Origin: Aerococcus sanguinicola | GTDB taxonomy: Bacteria > Bacillota > Bacilli > Lactobacillales > Aerococcaceae | Direction of reading: 5' to 3' | DNA length: 64,000 nt | Assembly: GCF_008726925.1 (NCBI RefSeq) | Contig: NZ_VYWO01000002.1 | Span: 1-64,000 of the forward strand | In this document: one piece after another, positions 27,587-35,753 of the stretch | Layout: each line of letters starts with the position of its first letter | Numbering within the stretch: the first letter of the stretch is position 1 | Made by a program: the position numbers and the translations under genes | The notes under the pieces: generated by a model | The model's input: the letters and a program-made list of their open reading frames with translations, nothing else | Databases searched by the model: none | Told to the model about the DNA's origin: nothing

Positions 27587-29218
27587 ATGAGAGAGTCAAA
27601 GACAACAACAATTCTCAGCTGGACCATTATCGCTTTCTTTCTATTAGCCCTGCTCTATCCTTTAATCAATTCCTTTGGGGTGGCCTTCCTTGAAGATGGC
27701 CAGTTCACCCTCCAGCACTTCCAGAATGTCTTCCAAACAGGAAATATCGGGCAAATTTTTAAGAACAGTTTGGTTATTGCCCTCAGTTCGGCCATCCTCT
27801 CTGTTTTTATCGCCTTCCTCATGGCTTTTGCGGTGAACTTTACTAATATGAGCCCCGGTCTGAAGCGAGCGCTCAGCCTGCTGATTATGATTCCCATGCT
27901 TCTGCCAACCATTACCTATGGCTTCACTATTATCTATTCCATCGGTAACCAGGGCCTCTTTACCCGGCTCTTAAATATCGAAGCCCCGGATTTCTATGGC
28001 TTCAAGGGCTTGCTGCTCGGCTATACCATCTATACCTTGCCCGTTACCTTCCTGATGATTAATAACGGCATGTCCTTTATCGACAAGCGCTTCACCCTGG
28101 TTTCGCGCTTGATGGGGGATGGGTATTTCAAGCGGCTCTGGACCACCACCCTGGTTCCCCTCTTGCCTTCACTGGGGGCCGCTGTCATCCAAGCCTTCTT
28201 TATGGCCTTTACCGATTATGGGATTCCATCTTATATCGGGGGAAATTATGAAGTCATCGCTACCTCACTCTACAATCAGATGCTTGGGACCATTCCCAAC
28301 TTCAATAATGGGGCTGTGATTTCCCTGATGATGCTTCTACCATCTATTATTTCCATGGCTATCCTCCACTACCTGGACAAACAATCCATTGAATATGATA
28401 ATTTCTCAGATTTTAGGGCTAAGGAGAACAAAGGACGCGATATTTGTTTCGCAATCCTCGCCATCCTGGTTCTGGCCTTTATCCTGATGATCTTTATCCC
28501 AATCTTTATCGTTCCCTTTACCGAGTCCTGGCCTTACAACCTGTCCTGGACCAGCAAGCACCTGGTGTCAGCCTTCAGGGACTCAACCATTACCAAGGCC
28601 TTCACTAACTCGGTCTTCATCAGTCTCTTGGTGGCTATCATCGGAACGGCACTGGCTTACTTCGCTGCAATCCTAACTACCCGCAGCAAGCAGACTCCTG
28701 TCGTCAAGAAAGCCATCGACCTCATGGCAACCATCTCCAATACCATTCCAGGGATGGTGCTGGGTCTGGCCTTCCTCCTGGTGATCAATGGGACCCCACT
28801 CAAGTCCACCTTCACGATTATCATTATCGCCAATATTATCCACTACTTCTCAACGCCCTATCTTACCCTGAAGAGCAGTCTCGATAAGCTCTCCAAGTCC
28901 TGGGAAACTACGGCGGCCCTCATGGGAGATAACTTCTTTCAAACGGTTTGGCGGATCCTCACACCCAATGCTGTGACGGCAATCCTTGAAGTGATGAGTT
29001 ATTACTTCACCAATTCCATGGTCACCATCTCTGCTGTGGTCTTCCTCTATTCAACACGGACTATCCTCATGACCACCAAGATCCAAGAATTACAGTACTA
29101 CAACAAATTCAACGAGGTCTTTATCTTATCGATTATGCTCTTCCTCACGAATTTAATCGTACGTGCGCTCTTTAACTATCTCAGTCAACGCAATCAAAAG
29201 AAAATGGAGGCTCACTAA
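27587..29218 (+). CDS. ABC transporter permease, fused double-domain (phosphonate operon)
   Basis: 543 residues with about 12 membrane helices in two halves (about 10-260 and 280-540), each with an EAA-type loop (MGDGYFKRLWTTTLVPLLPS and MGDNFFQTVWRILTPN). This fused arrangement is common in the iron and AEP (PhnU/PhnV-like) importers. Starts one base after the ATPase stop. Confidence 0.85.
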   Translation: MRESKTTTILSWTIIAFFLLALLYPLINSFGVAFLEDGQFTLQHFQNVFQTGNIGQIFKNSLVIALSSAILSVFIAFLMAFAVNFTNMSPGLKRALSLLIMIPMLLPTITYGFTIIYSIGNQGLFTRLLNIEAPDFYGFKGLLLGYTIYTLPVTFLMINNGMSFIDKRFTLVSRLMGDGYFKRLWTTTLVPLLPSLGAAVIQAFFMAFTDYGIPSYIGGNYEVIATSLYNQMLGTIPNFNNGAVISLMMLLPSIISMAILHYLDKQSIEYDNFSDFRAKENKGRDICFAILAILVLAFILMIFIPIFIVPFTESWPYNLSWTSKHLVSAFRDSTITKAFTNSVFISLLVAIIGTALAYFAAILTTRSKQTPVVKKAIDLMATISNTIPGMVLGLAFLLVINGTPLKSTFTIIIIANIIHYFSTPYLTLKSSLDKLSKSWETTAALMGDNFFQTVWRILTPNAVTAILEVMSYYFTNSMVTISAVVFLYSTRTILMTTKIQELQYYNKFNEVFILSIMLFLTNLIVRALFNYLSQRNQKKMEAH

Positions 29219-29219
29219 A

Positions 29220-30221
29220 ATGAAACCACTCAAAAAATCTTTACTCGGCTTAACAACTTTCCTCGGCTTGATTGGCCTGACACTCACTGGCTGCTCGTCG
29301 GCGTCCGACAAGGTCATCCTCTATTCAAACGCTGATGACGAAGCCATTGCCGCTATTGAAAGTAGCCTAAACGAAGACGGCTATGAAGGCCAATACGAAA
29401 TCCAAACATTCGGTACCTCTGAACTCGGAGGCAAGCTCTTAGCTGAAGGCAAGGATATCGAAGCAGACATGGTGACCATGTCCACCTTCTACCTCGAATC
29501 CGCCCAGAACCAACATCAAATGTTCCAAGATTTGAATTGGGATGTGAACACCCAGCAAGATTTCCCAGACTATGCCGCTCCCCTAACCGTCCAAGAAGGC
29601 GCCATTATTGTCAATGATGAAATGGCGAAATCAGAGAACTTAGACCTCCCTCAATCCATTAAAGACTTGGCCGACCCTAAATATGAAGGCAAGGTCGCTG
29701 TCGTTGATATTGACTCTTCCTCAACGGCCTGGTTGATGGTCCAAGCTTTGATTGCAGAATACGGTGAAGAAGAAGCCCAAGAAATCCTTGCCGGTATCTA
29801 TAAGAATGCCAGCAACCATATCGAATCTTCTGGTTCAGGGCCTTTGAACAAGGTAGTCAGTGGGGAAGTTCCATTCGGCTTTGGTCTACGCCACCAAGTT
29901 GCGGTTAAGCAGAATGAAGGGGCTCCAATTTCTCTCATTGATCCAGCAGAAGGTAACTTCTCCCTAACCGAATCGGTCGCTGTTATCGACAAAGACGATA
30001 GTGAAAAAGCCGAATTGGCACAAAAAATGAGCGAAACCATTATCAAGAAAGGCCGTCCTAAGGTTCAAGAATTCTATCCCGTTGCTCTCTATGAAGGGGA
30101 AGAAACAGATTCCAGCAAGCAGTCTGCCCATCCTAAGCAATTCGGTGAACCTTTAACAGCCGAATTACTCGCCAAGCACCAAGAAATCTCCAATAAGGCT
30201 AAGGAAATGGCCCAAAAATAA
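29220..30221 (+). CDS. Substrate-binding lipoprotein (putative 2-aminoethylphosphonate)
   Basis: 333 residues from the ATG at 29220 (GGAGG nine bases before). Lipoprotein signal with lipobox LTGC, Cys25. The mature protein resembles periplasmic-binding type 2 proteins of the iron/PhnS group (VILYSNADDEAI..., EIQTFGTSELGGKLLAEG, FGFGLRHQVAVKQNEGAP). Tethered outside the membrane and delivering to the adjacent permease. Confidence 0.85.
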   Translation: MKPLKKSLLGLTTFLGLIGLTLTGCSSASDKVILYSNADDEAIAAIESSLNEDGYEGQYEIQTFGTSELGGKLLAEGKDIEADMVTMSTFYLESAQNQHQMFQDLNWDVNTQQDFPDYAAPLTVQEGAIIVNDEMAKSENLDLPQSIKDLADPKYEGKVAVVDIDSSSTAWLMVQALIAEYGEEEAQEILAGIYKNASNHIESSGSGPLNKVVSGEVPFGFGLRHQVAVKQNEGAPISLIDPAEGNFSLTESVAVIDKDDSEKAELAQKMSETIIKKGRPKVQEFYPVALYEGEETDSSKQSAHPKQFGEPLTAELLAKHQEISNKAKEMAQK

Positions 30222-30246
30222 CCCTGTTTAGAAAGAAGTGTTTACT

Positions 30247-31347
30247 TTGACCCAATATAAACTACTCACTCCTGGTCCGCTTACGGTAACGGACCGTGTC
30301 CGCCAAGCCATGGACTTCGATTACTGTACCTGGGACGAGGACTATAAGGCGGTTACCCAGGATATCCGCCACAAGCTGCTCCACTTGGCCCAAGTGGATC
30401 CCGACCGCTATACCACGATCCTCCTCCAGGGCAGTGGGTCTTATGCTGTCGAAGCCTGCCTGTCGACCTTCAGTCGCCCAGACACCAAGTTCCTGATCCT
30501 ATCCAATGGCAAATATGGGGAACGGATGCTGCAAATGGCCGACTACCAAAAGCTGGACTATGAAGCTTACAAGGTCGCCTACGATGAGGTCCATGATCCC
30601 CAAGTGGTCGCCTGCTTGCTCGATAAGAACCCAGACATCAGCCATGTCATGATGGTGCATTCAGAGACCACTTCAGGCATCCTCAACCCGATTGCGGACA
30701 TTGCCCAAGTCGCTAAAGCCCATGACTGCTTCTTCTTTGTCGATGCGATGTCCAGTTTTGGCGGCGTGCCGATTGACATGGGGCCTATCGATGCCCTGAT
30801 CACCAGTGCCAATAAGTGCATCCAAGGGGTCCCCGGCTTTGCTATAGTGCTTGTCCGTAAAGACCTCATTGAAGCCAGTAAGGGGAATTCTTCTACGCTT
30901 TCCTTGGACCTCTTCGACCAATACCAAGAGATGGCTAGAGATGGGAAATGGCGCTATACCTCCCCTACCCATGTGGTCATGGCCTTCCATGAAGCCCTCA
31001 AGGAATTCGAGGAACGCGGGGGTGTAGCAGCCCAACACGCCCGCTATCAGAAGAACCAAGAACTCCTCCAAGAAGGCATGGAGTCCCTTGGTTTCAAGGC
31101 CTACGTCCCCAGAGAATACCAAGGACCGATCATCACGACTTTCCTTTATCCAGAAGGTCAGTCTTGGGACTTCCAAGACATGTACCACTACATCAAGGAA
31201 CGCGGTTATGTTATCTATCCAGGTAAACTCACTGATGTGGATACCTTCCGCATCGGCAATATCGGTGAGATTTACCCTGAAGATATTGCACGCCTACTAG
31301 ATATTTTTAAAGCTTATATGGAGGAGAAACACAATGACAGACATTAA
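30247..31347 (+). CDS. phnW: 2-aminoethylphosphonate:pyruvate aminotransferase
   Basis: PLP enzyme converting 2-AEP and pyruvate to phosphonoacetaldehyde and alanine. About 366 residues starting from TTG at 30247 (TQYKLLTPGPLTVTDRV, the family N-terminus), seven bases after a weak AGAAAGAAG site; a GTG at 30238 lacks one. Fold-type I with QGSGSYAVEACLSTF, VDAMSSFGGVP and Schiff-base lysine in SANKCIQGVPG. Overlaps phnX by 14 bases. Confidence 0.93.
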   Translation: MTQYKLLTPGPLTVTDRVRQAMDFDYCTWDEDYKAVTQDIRHKLLHLAQVDPDRYTTILLQGSGSYAVEACLSTFSRPDTKFLILSNGKYGERMLQMADYQKLDYEAYKVAYDEVHDPQVVACLLDKNPDISHVMMVHSETTSGILNPIADIAQVAKAHDCFFFVDAMSSFGGVPIDMGPIDALITSANKCIQGVPGFAIVLVRKDLIEASKGNSSTLSLDLFDQYQEMARDGKWRYTSPTHVVMAFHEALKEFEERGGVAAQHARYQKNQELLQEGMESLGFKAYVPREYQGPIITTFLYPEGQSWDFQDMYHYIKERGYVIYPGKLTDVDTFRIGNIGEIYPEDIARLLDIFKAYMEEKHNDRH

Positions 31348-32113
31348 ATTATTAATCTGCGATTGGGCAGGAACGACCGTTGACTATGGCTGTTTCGCCC
31401 CGATCCAAGCCCTAAAATTAGCCTTCGATAAGGCGGATATCCCAGTCAATGATGAGGAATTGCGCCAACCCATGGGCATGGGGAAGAAAGACCATATCCG
31501 CACCATGCTCGACATGCCCCGCATCCAAGAAGCCTGGACAGAAGCTTATGGGAAAGCTTCAACAGAGTCTGATGTTGAAACTATCTACGCCAACTTTAAC
31601 GCTGCCATCTTAGAAACCCTAAAGGCCCCCGAATATGCCGAACCTAAGCCTGGGGTTGTCGAAGGCATTGAAAAATTACGTCAAGCAGGCCTTCATATCG
31701 GAGCGACAACAGGCTATACAGCTGAAATGATGGAACTGGTTGAACCAGCTGCAGCAGACCAAGGCTATGCGCCAGACTACTCCGTGACTTCGGAAGCAGT
31801 TGGCCAGCTCGGTCGCCCCTACCCCTATATGATCTTCGCCAATATGGCTCACTTTGAGATCGAGAGTGTCGACCAAGTCATCAAAATTGGTGACACCCTA
31901 ACCGATATTAAGGAAGGCCAACATGCCGGGGTCCTATCCTGTGCTGTGATCGAAGGCTCTTCTGAAATGGCCCTGAGCCAGGAAGAATTCGAGGCCCTGT
32001 CCGCCAATGAACAAGACCAATTAAAAGAACAAATCCGTCAAAAGTTGTTAGAAGCAGGCGCCGACCAAGTCTTCGACCGCTTCGAAGACTTGGTCGCCTA
32101 CCTGGTGGACTAA
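31334..32113 (+). CDS. phnX: Phosphonoacetaldehyde hydrolase (phosphonatase)
   Basis: HAD-family enzyme that cleaves the C-P bond of phosphonoacetaldehyde to acetaldehyde and phosphate. 259 residues. Nucleophile motif CDWAGTTVDYG, cap-domain Schiff-base lysine in PMGMGKKDHIR (specific to PhnX), TTGYTAEMM, and Mg site IGDTLTDIKEG. Completes the uptake-transamination-cleavage pathway encoded by this operon. Confidence 0.95.
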   Translation: MTDIKLLICDWAGTTVDYGCFAPIQALKLAFDKADIPVNDEELRQPMGMGKKDHIRTMLDMPRIQEAWTEAYGKASTESDVETIYANFNAAILETLKAPEYAEPKPGVVEGIEKLRQAGLHIGATTGYTAEMMELVEPAAADQGYAPDYSVTSEAVGQLGRPYPYMIFANMAHFEIESVDQVIKIGDTLTDIKEGQHAGVLSCAVIEGSSEMALSQEEFEALSANEQDQLKEQIRQKLLEAGADQVFDRFEDLVAYLVD

Positions 32114-32118
32114 AAGCA

Positions 32119-32158
32119 AAAAAGATGAAGGAAGCTCAAGGGCCTCCTTCATCTTTTT
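32119..32158. terminator. Bidirectional terminator after phnX
   Basis: AAAAAGATGAAGGA / TCCTTCATCTTTTT perfect arms, usable by the phn operon from the left and by jag transcripts coming through array E from the right. Confidence 0.85.
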
Positions 32159-32186
32159 TGTTTGCTTTATGATTAGTTTTTAGCCG

Positions 32187-32680
32187 CCCTCACACCCTGT
32201 TAGTCGGGTTCGAGGATGCAGAAAGGGCTCCTCTTCACAAAAGTCCGCCGAAGGCTTTCAGCCCTCTTTGTCCTTTTGCTCCAGAGGTCCCTTTCTCCCG
32301 CATCCCCTCACACCCTTTCTTAGTCGGGTTCGACTTGGCAGAAGCTTCTCCACTTCACACGAACGAAACGTGCAAGCATGGCTTGCCCTTTTTCGTTCGT
32401 GCTCCAGTGGTAAGCTTCTAACCGCCAAGTCTCACACCCTGTTAGTCGGGTTCGCAAGAGCAGACTTGAAGTGATTTCAGCTCATCGAAACGTCTGACTG
32501 TCGTCAGTCTTATTCGATGAGCCTCCAATCATTCAAGTCTAAGCGCTCTTGCTCACACCCTGTTAGTCGGGTTCGGTTGCGCAGCTTCCTTATCACTTCA
32601 CAAGTCCCCGCCGCAGTCCTTCAGACTGCTCTGGTGACTTGCTCCAGTGAAAGGAAGCTAAACGCGCGCCCTCACACCCT
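32187..32680 (+). repeat. Hairpin-repeat array E (four units plus a leading end fragment)
   Basis: A lone CCCTCACACCCT end at 32187-32198, then units at 32202-32316, 32322-32440, 32444-32561 and 32565-32680. Examples of pairing: unit 2 CACGAACGAAA/TTTCGTTCGTG and AGAAGCTT/AAGCTTCT; unit 3 GCAAGAGC/GCTCTTGC, AGACTTGAA/TTCAAGTCT, GCTCATCGAA/TTCGATGAGC; unit 4 AGCTTCCTT/AAGGAAGCT and GCAGTC/GACTGC. The last unit ends one base from the jag stop codon. Confidence 0.92.
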
Positions 32681-32681
32681 G

Positions 32682-33719
32682 TTAGTGCCGGTAGTCGACT
32701 ATGAGGTAGCGGTGGGGTTCTCGGCCCTCTGACCGGGTTTCGATGTGGTCGTATTTGGAGAGGGCTTGGTGGACAATTTTGCGTTCATTGGCAGGCAGTG
32801 GGGAGAGTTGGACCGAGGATTGTTTAACGGTTACTTCATCCGCTGTGCGTTCTGCCAGGCGTTCCAAAGTCTTCAAGCGGCGTTCCCGATAATCTCCAAC
32901 ATTGACCACAACATTGACCCGGTTGCGGACATGGCGGTGGACGAGCACCTTAGCTAGGGCTTCGAGTGAATTCAAGATCTTACCGTGCTTGCCGATAACG
33001 AGGCCTGGCTTGTCAGTATTGATGTGGTAGATAATTTCCCGGTCGTGGTCTTCCACGTCCACTGTTACCTCTACACCGTATGCTTCGCAGACATCAATGA
33101 TATAGCGGGCGGGGAAGTCGACATCATAGAACTGCTTATCGTCTTGGTCCTCAGTCGCCGTCTCCGTCTGTTCTGCCTGGTCTGAATGTGCAGCTTGCTT
33201 ATCTTCTTGACTATCTAAGTCGCTTTCGGCTTCAGAAGGAGAAGCTTGGTCTGCTTCACTCGGAAGGGCTTCTTCAGCGACAGAATCTTGGACAGGATCT
33301 GCTAATGAGCGACTATCTTCCTGGCTAGGATCCTTAGCTAGGACGGACTCCTCTTCAGGCGCAATGGTTTGGACCTCTTCAACAGAATCGCTGGCTGGGT
33401 CCTGGCTCTGCTGGCCCTGCCCCTGACGGTCGTCCGCTCCAAAGATTCTCTCATCGCTAGCTTCATTCGCAGGATCAGCGACTGACTTATGAACGGGATC
33501 TTCCGCATCTTCGACAGCTTCTCTTTGACTTTCTTCTGAGTGATTCGCTGCCTTGACAAATAATTTAACAATCGCATCGCGGGCCCCGATACCGAGGAAA
33601 CCCTTGCGTGCTTCCTGTATCACTTCCACTTCAACTTCTTCTTGGGCGACTCCTAGTTCTTTTAAGCCAGCCTTGATGGCGGCTTCAACCGAGGCAGCCT
33701 GAAATATTTTGGCTTGCAT
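32682..33719 (-). CDS. jag: Jag/KhpB RNA-binding protein
   Basis: RNA-binding regulator of division and wall synthesis in Firmicutes. 345 residues: Jag_N domain (1-52, with KGFLGIGARDA), a long acidic, repeat-poor linker (about 60-195, rich in Asp, Glu, Ser and Gln), a KH domain (about 200-275, GLVIGKHGKILNSLEALAKVLVHR) and an R3H domain at the end (ERRTADEV..., KYDHIETRSEGREPHRYLIV). Stop codon adjoins array E. Cotranscribed with yidC. Confidence 0.93.
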   Translation of the reverse strand: MQAKIFQAASVEAAIKAGLKELGVAQEEVEVEVIQEARKGFLGIGARDAIVKLFVKAANHSEESQREAVEDAEDPVHKSVADPANEASDERIFGADDRQGQGQQSQDPASDSVEEVQTIAPEEESVLAKDPSQEDSRSLADPVQDSVAEEALPSEADQASPSEAESDLDSQEDKQAAHSDQAEQTETATEDQDDKQFYDVDFPARYIIDVCEAYGVEVTVDVEDHDREIIYHINTDKPGLVIGKHGKILNSLEALAKVLVHRHVRNRVNVVVNVGDYRERRLKTLERLAERTADEVTVKQSSVQLSPLPANERKIVHQALSKYDHIETRSEGREPHRYLIVDYRH

Positions 33720-33761
33720 GCTTGCTTAAATCTCCTTTCACTCATTCGCTCTTTGTATGGC

Positions 33762-34616
33762 TTAGCGTTTCTTCTTAGTCGTCCGGGGATGGCGTTTAGC
33801 CTTCTCTAGGCGTTTCTCTAAGTCACGTTCAGCCTTCTCTTGCTCTAAGCGCGCTTCCCGCTTCTTATAAGGATTATTCAAGATAAGGGTCTGACCAATC
33901 GTGAAGGCGTTGGATGCCACCCAGTAGAGAGCGATCGCACTTGGCAGGGTAGCCCCCATAAAGAGGATCATAGCGGGCATCAACCACTGCATGGCCGCCA
34001 TACTCTGATTATTCTGTGGATTACCGATGGACATCAAGCGGGTATTGTACCAGGTCAAAGCTGCAGCGAGCACAGGTAAGATGAAGTAAGGATCTGGCTG
34101 ACCTAATTCCATCCATAAGAAGTGACCATTACTGAGCACTTCTGTCCGGCTGATGGCCTGGTAGAGCCCCATCAAGATAGGCAGTTGGATCAGCATAGGA
34201 AGGCAGCCTGAGAGTGGGTTATAGTCATACTTCTCATTGAGCTTGGCCATTTCCTCTTCTAGTTTTTGTTGGGTTGCTGGATCCTTTGACGCATATTTTT
34301 CACGCAAGGCCTGCATTTCAGGCTGAACCACCTGCATCTTTTCCGTACTCTTAATCTGATAATGGTAGAGAGGAACTAAAATAAGGCGAATAATTAAGGT
34401 AAAGACAATAATTCCTAGACCATAATTTCCCCCAAAGAGGTCTGATAGCCAGATAATTAAGCGTGAGAAACTATAGACAATATAACGGTCCCAAAAGCCC
34501 GTAGATTCTGCTGTAATAGGTTCGCGTGCTGTAGCACATGCCCCCAAGAAGAGGGGCAAGGCCATTAAGACTAAGCTAAGGCTTAGCTTTTTTTTGGTCC
34601 AAAATTTTGATTTCAA
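33762..34616 (-). CDS. yidC: Membrane protein insertase YidC (SpoIIIJ type, lipoprotein)
   Basis: Inserts and folds membrane proteins with or without Sec. 284 residues from a TTG start (GGAGGAG four bases before). Lipoprotein signal LFLGAC, Cys27; five membrane helices with the conserved first-helix region GNYGLGIIVFTLIIRLILVPLYHYQ, a cytoplasmic coiled coil (about 95-125), and a basic C-terminal tail (KRHPRTTKKKR) that would contact the ribosome. Confidence 0.95.
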   Translation of the reverse strand: MKSKFWTKKKLSLSLVLMALPLFLGACATAREPITAESTGFWDRYIVYSFSRLIIWLSDLFGGNYGLGIIVFTLIIRLILVPLYHYQIKSTEKMQVVQPEMQALREKYASKDPATQQKLEEEMAKLNEKYDYNPLSGCLPMLIQLPILMGLYQAISRTEVLSNGHFLWMELGQPDPYFILPVLAAALTWYNTRLMSIGNPQNNQSMAAMQWLMPAMILFMGATLPSAIALYWVASNAFTIGQTLILNNPYKKREARLEQEKAERDLEKRLEKAKRHPRTTKKKR

Positions 34617-34657
34617 TTGACTCCTCCAAAGTATTTTCGTCCAGCCCGACTCTTGCC

Positions 34658-34996
34658 CTAGGACTTGAAGATGCCAGCTAAGTTGAAGACGTGTTCCAGA
34701 CTCTTCTTAATTTCAGCCATGGACATCTGGGCCGTGGGTTTACGGGCAATTACAATAAAATCTTGATTGGGGCGGATACTATCCCGCAGTTCATAAACCG
34801 ACTGGCGGATCCGGCGTTTGACATAGTTGCGGGTCACTGCATTGCCGATTTTCTTACCAACAGAGATGCCTAGGCGAAAATGTGCTTGTTCCTTATCTAT
34901 AGTATAAACAACAAACTGACGGTTTGCAGTACTTTTCCCTTGGTGGAAGACCCGACCAAAGTCTGCCTCAGATTTTACTCGATAGGCCTTACGCAT
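34658..34996 (-). CDS. rnpA: Ribonuclease P protein component
   Basis: Protein subunit of RNase P, which matures tRNA 5' ends. 112 residues; signature RNYVKRRIRQSVYE and the start MRKAYRVKSEADFGRVFHQGKS are diagnostic. Separated from rpmH by an intrinsic terminator, so its level is set by read-through. Confidence 0.95.
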   Translation of the reverse strand: MRKAYRVKSEADFGRVFHQGKSTANRQFVVYTIDKEQAHFRLGISVGKKIGNAVTRNYVKRRIRQSVYELRDSIRPNQDFIVIARKPTAQMSMAEIKKSLEHVFNLAGIFKS

Positions 34997-35011
34997 TCAA
35001 ATCCCCCCTAA

Positions 35012-35042
35012 AAAAAATAAGACCACAGCTTTTGTGGTCTTA
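35012..35042 (-). terminator. Terminator/attenuator between rpmH and rnpA
   Basis: Minus-strand AAGACCACA-aaagc-TGTGGTCTT followed by ATTTTTTTT; overlaps the rpmH stop codon. Confidence 0.85.
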
Positions 35043-35174
35043 AGCAGAAATAACTTTTCTTCCTTTACGACGGCGAGCTGCTAATACGCGACGTCCGTTT
35101 TTAGTACTCATACGTTTACGGAAACCATGTTTCTTTTGGCGTGAACGTTTATTTGGTTGGTAGGTTCTCTTCAT
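35040..35174 (-). CDS. rpmH: 50S ribosomal protein L34
   Basis: 44 residues: starts [20 protein letters not shown] and ends KGRKVISA, the universal L34 pattern. Ribosome site AGGAGGTGTAGTC before the ATG. First gene of the leftward rpmH-rnpA-yidC-jag cluster beside the origin. Confidence 0.98.
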   Translation of the reverse strand: MKRTYQPNKRSRQKKHGFRKRMSTKNGRRVLAARRRKGRKVISA

Positions 35175-35263
35175 GACTACACCTCCTATGATAGTTGAAT
35201 GTTTTTATCATTTAATCTCAACTCTCCACTAACTAGGAAAAGTTGAATGTCAACACAAGGGTT

Positions 35264-35293
35264 ATTTTACCATAATACAAGCGCCTGACTCAA
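35264..35293 (-). promoter_or_regulatory. Likely rpmH promoter
   Basis: Minus-strand TTGAGT (35288-35293), 18-base spacer, TAAAAT (35264-35269), about 90 bases before the rpmH start. Confidence 0.5.
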
Positions 35294-35331
35294 GCACTTT
35301 TTTAGATTAATTTCTATTTTTTTCTTCACAA

Positions 35332-35711
35332 TTGTGGATTTCTTTTGAACAAGGAGGTGGACAAGGCCCCCTGTGACTAAGTTTTCCCAGGCTTCTTCAC
35401 AGGCTTGTGGACATATCAACAGAATGTTAATTGTTATCCACAGTTGTGCATAAGTCATATCATTTGTTGAATAGCCGTACTTTTTCTCCCTAAAACTATC
35501 CACAAGTCCAGTTTATCCCCATTTTCTTTCCCTACTGTCCACAGTTTGTGGATAAGTTTAATCACACTTTGGGATAAATTCTATGCACAAGCTAATTATC
35601 TGTGGAAAAAGAATTTTTTTCATGTTATCCTTTTTATACCATTAATTTGGGGATAACTTCATTTTTTTACTGACATGATGCTTTCCTTGCTCGAATGAGA
35701 AGTTATCCACG
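35332..35711. other. oriC, upstream DnaA-box cluster
   Basis: DnaA boxes between rpmH and dnaA: exact TTATCCACA at 35434-35442, exact TGTGGATAA at 35547-35555, near matches TTGTGGATT (35332), CTATCCACA (35496), CTGTCCACA (35535) and TTATCCACG (35703-35711), the last just before dnaA. With the cluster after dnaA this is the bipartite origin layout of Firmicutes; gene orientation also switches here. Confidence 0.85.
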
Positions 35712-35753
35712 AACGATACGATATACAAATTTGTTTATTAAGGAGACATATGC

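Noticed and set aside
32202..32680. Units considered as integron attC sites
   Set aside because: They share the imperfect-palindrome idea, but there are no GTTRRRY/RYYYAAC core sites, no gene cassettes between units and no integrase.
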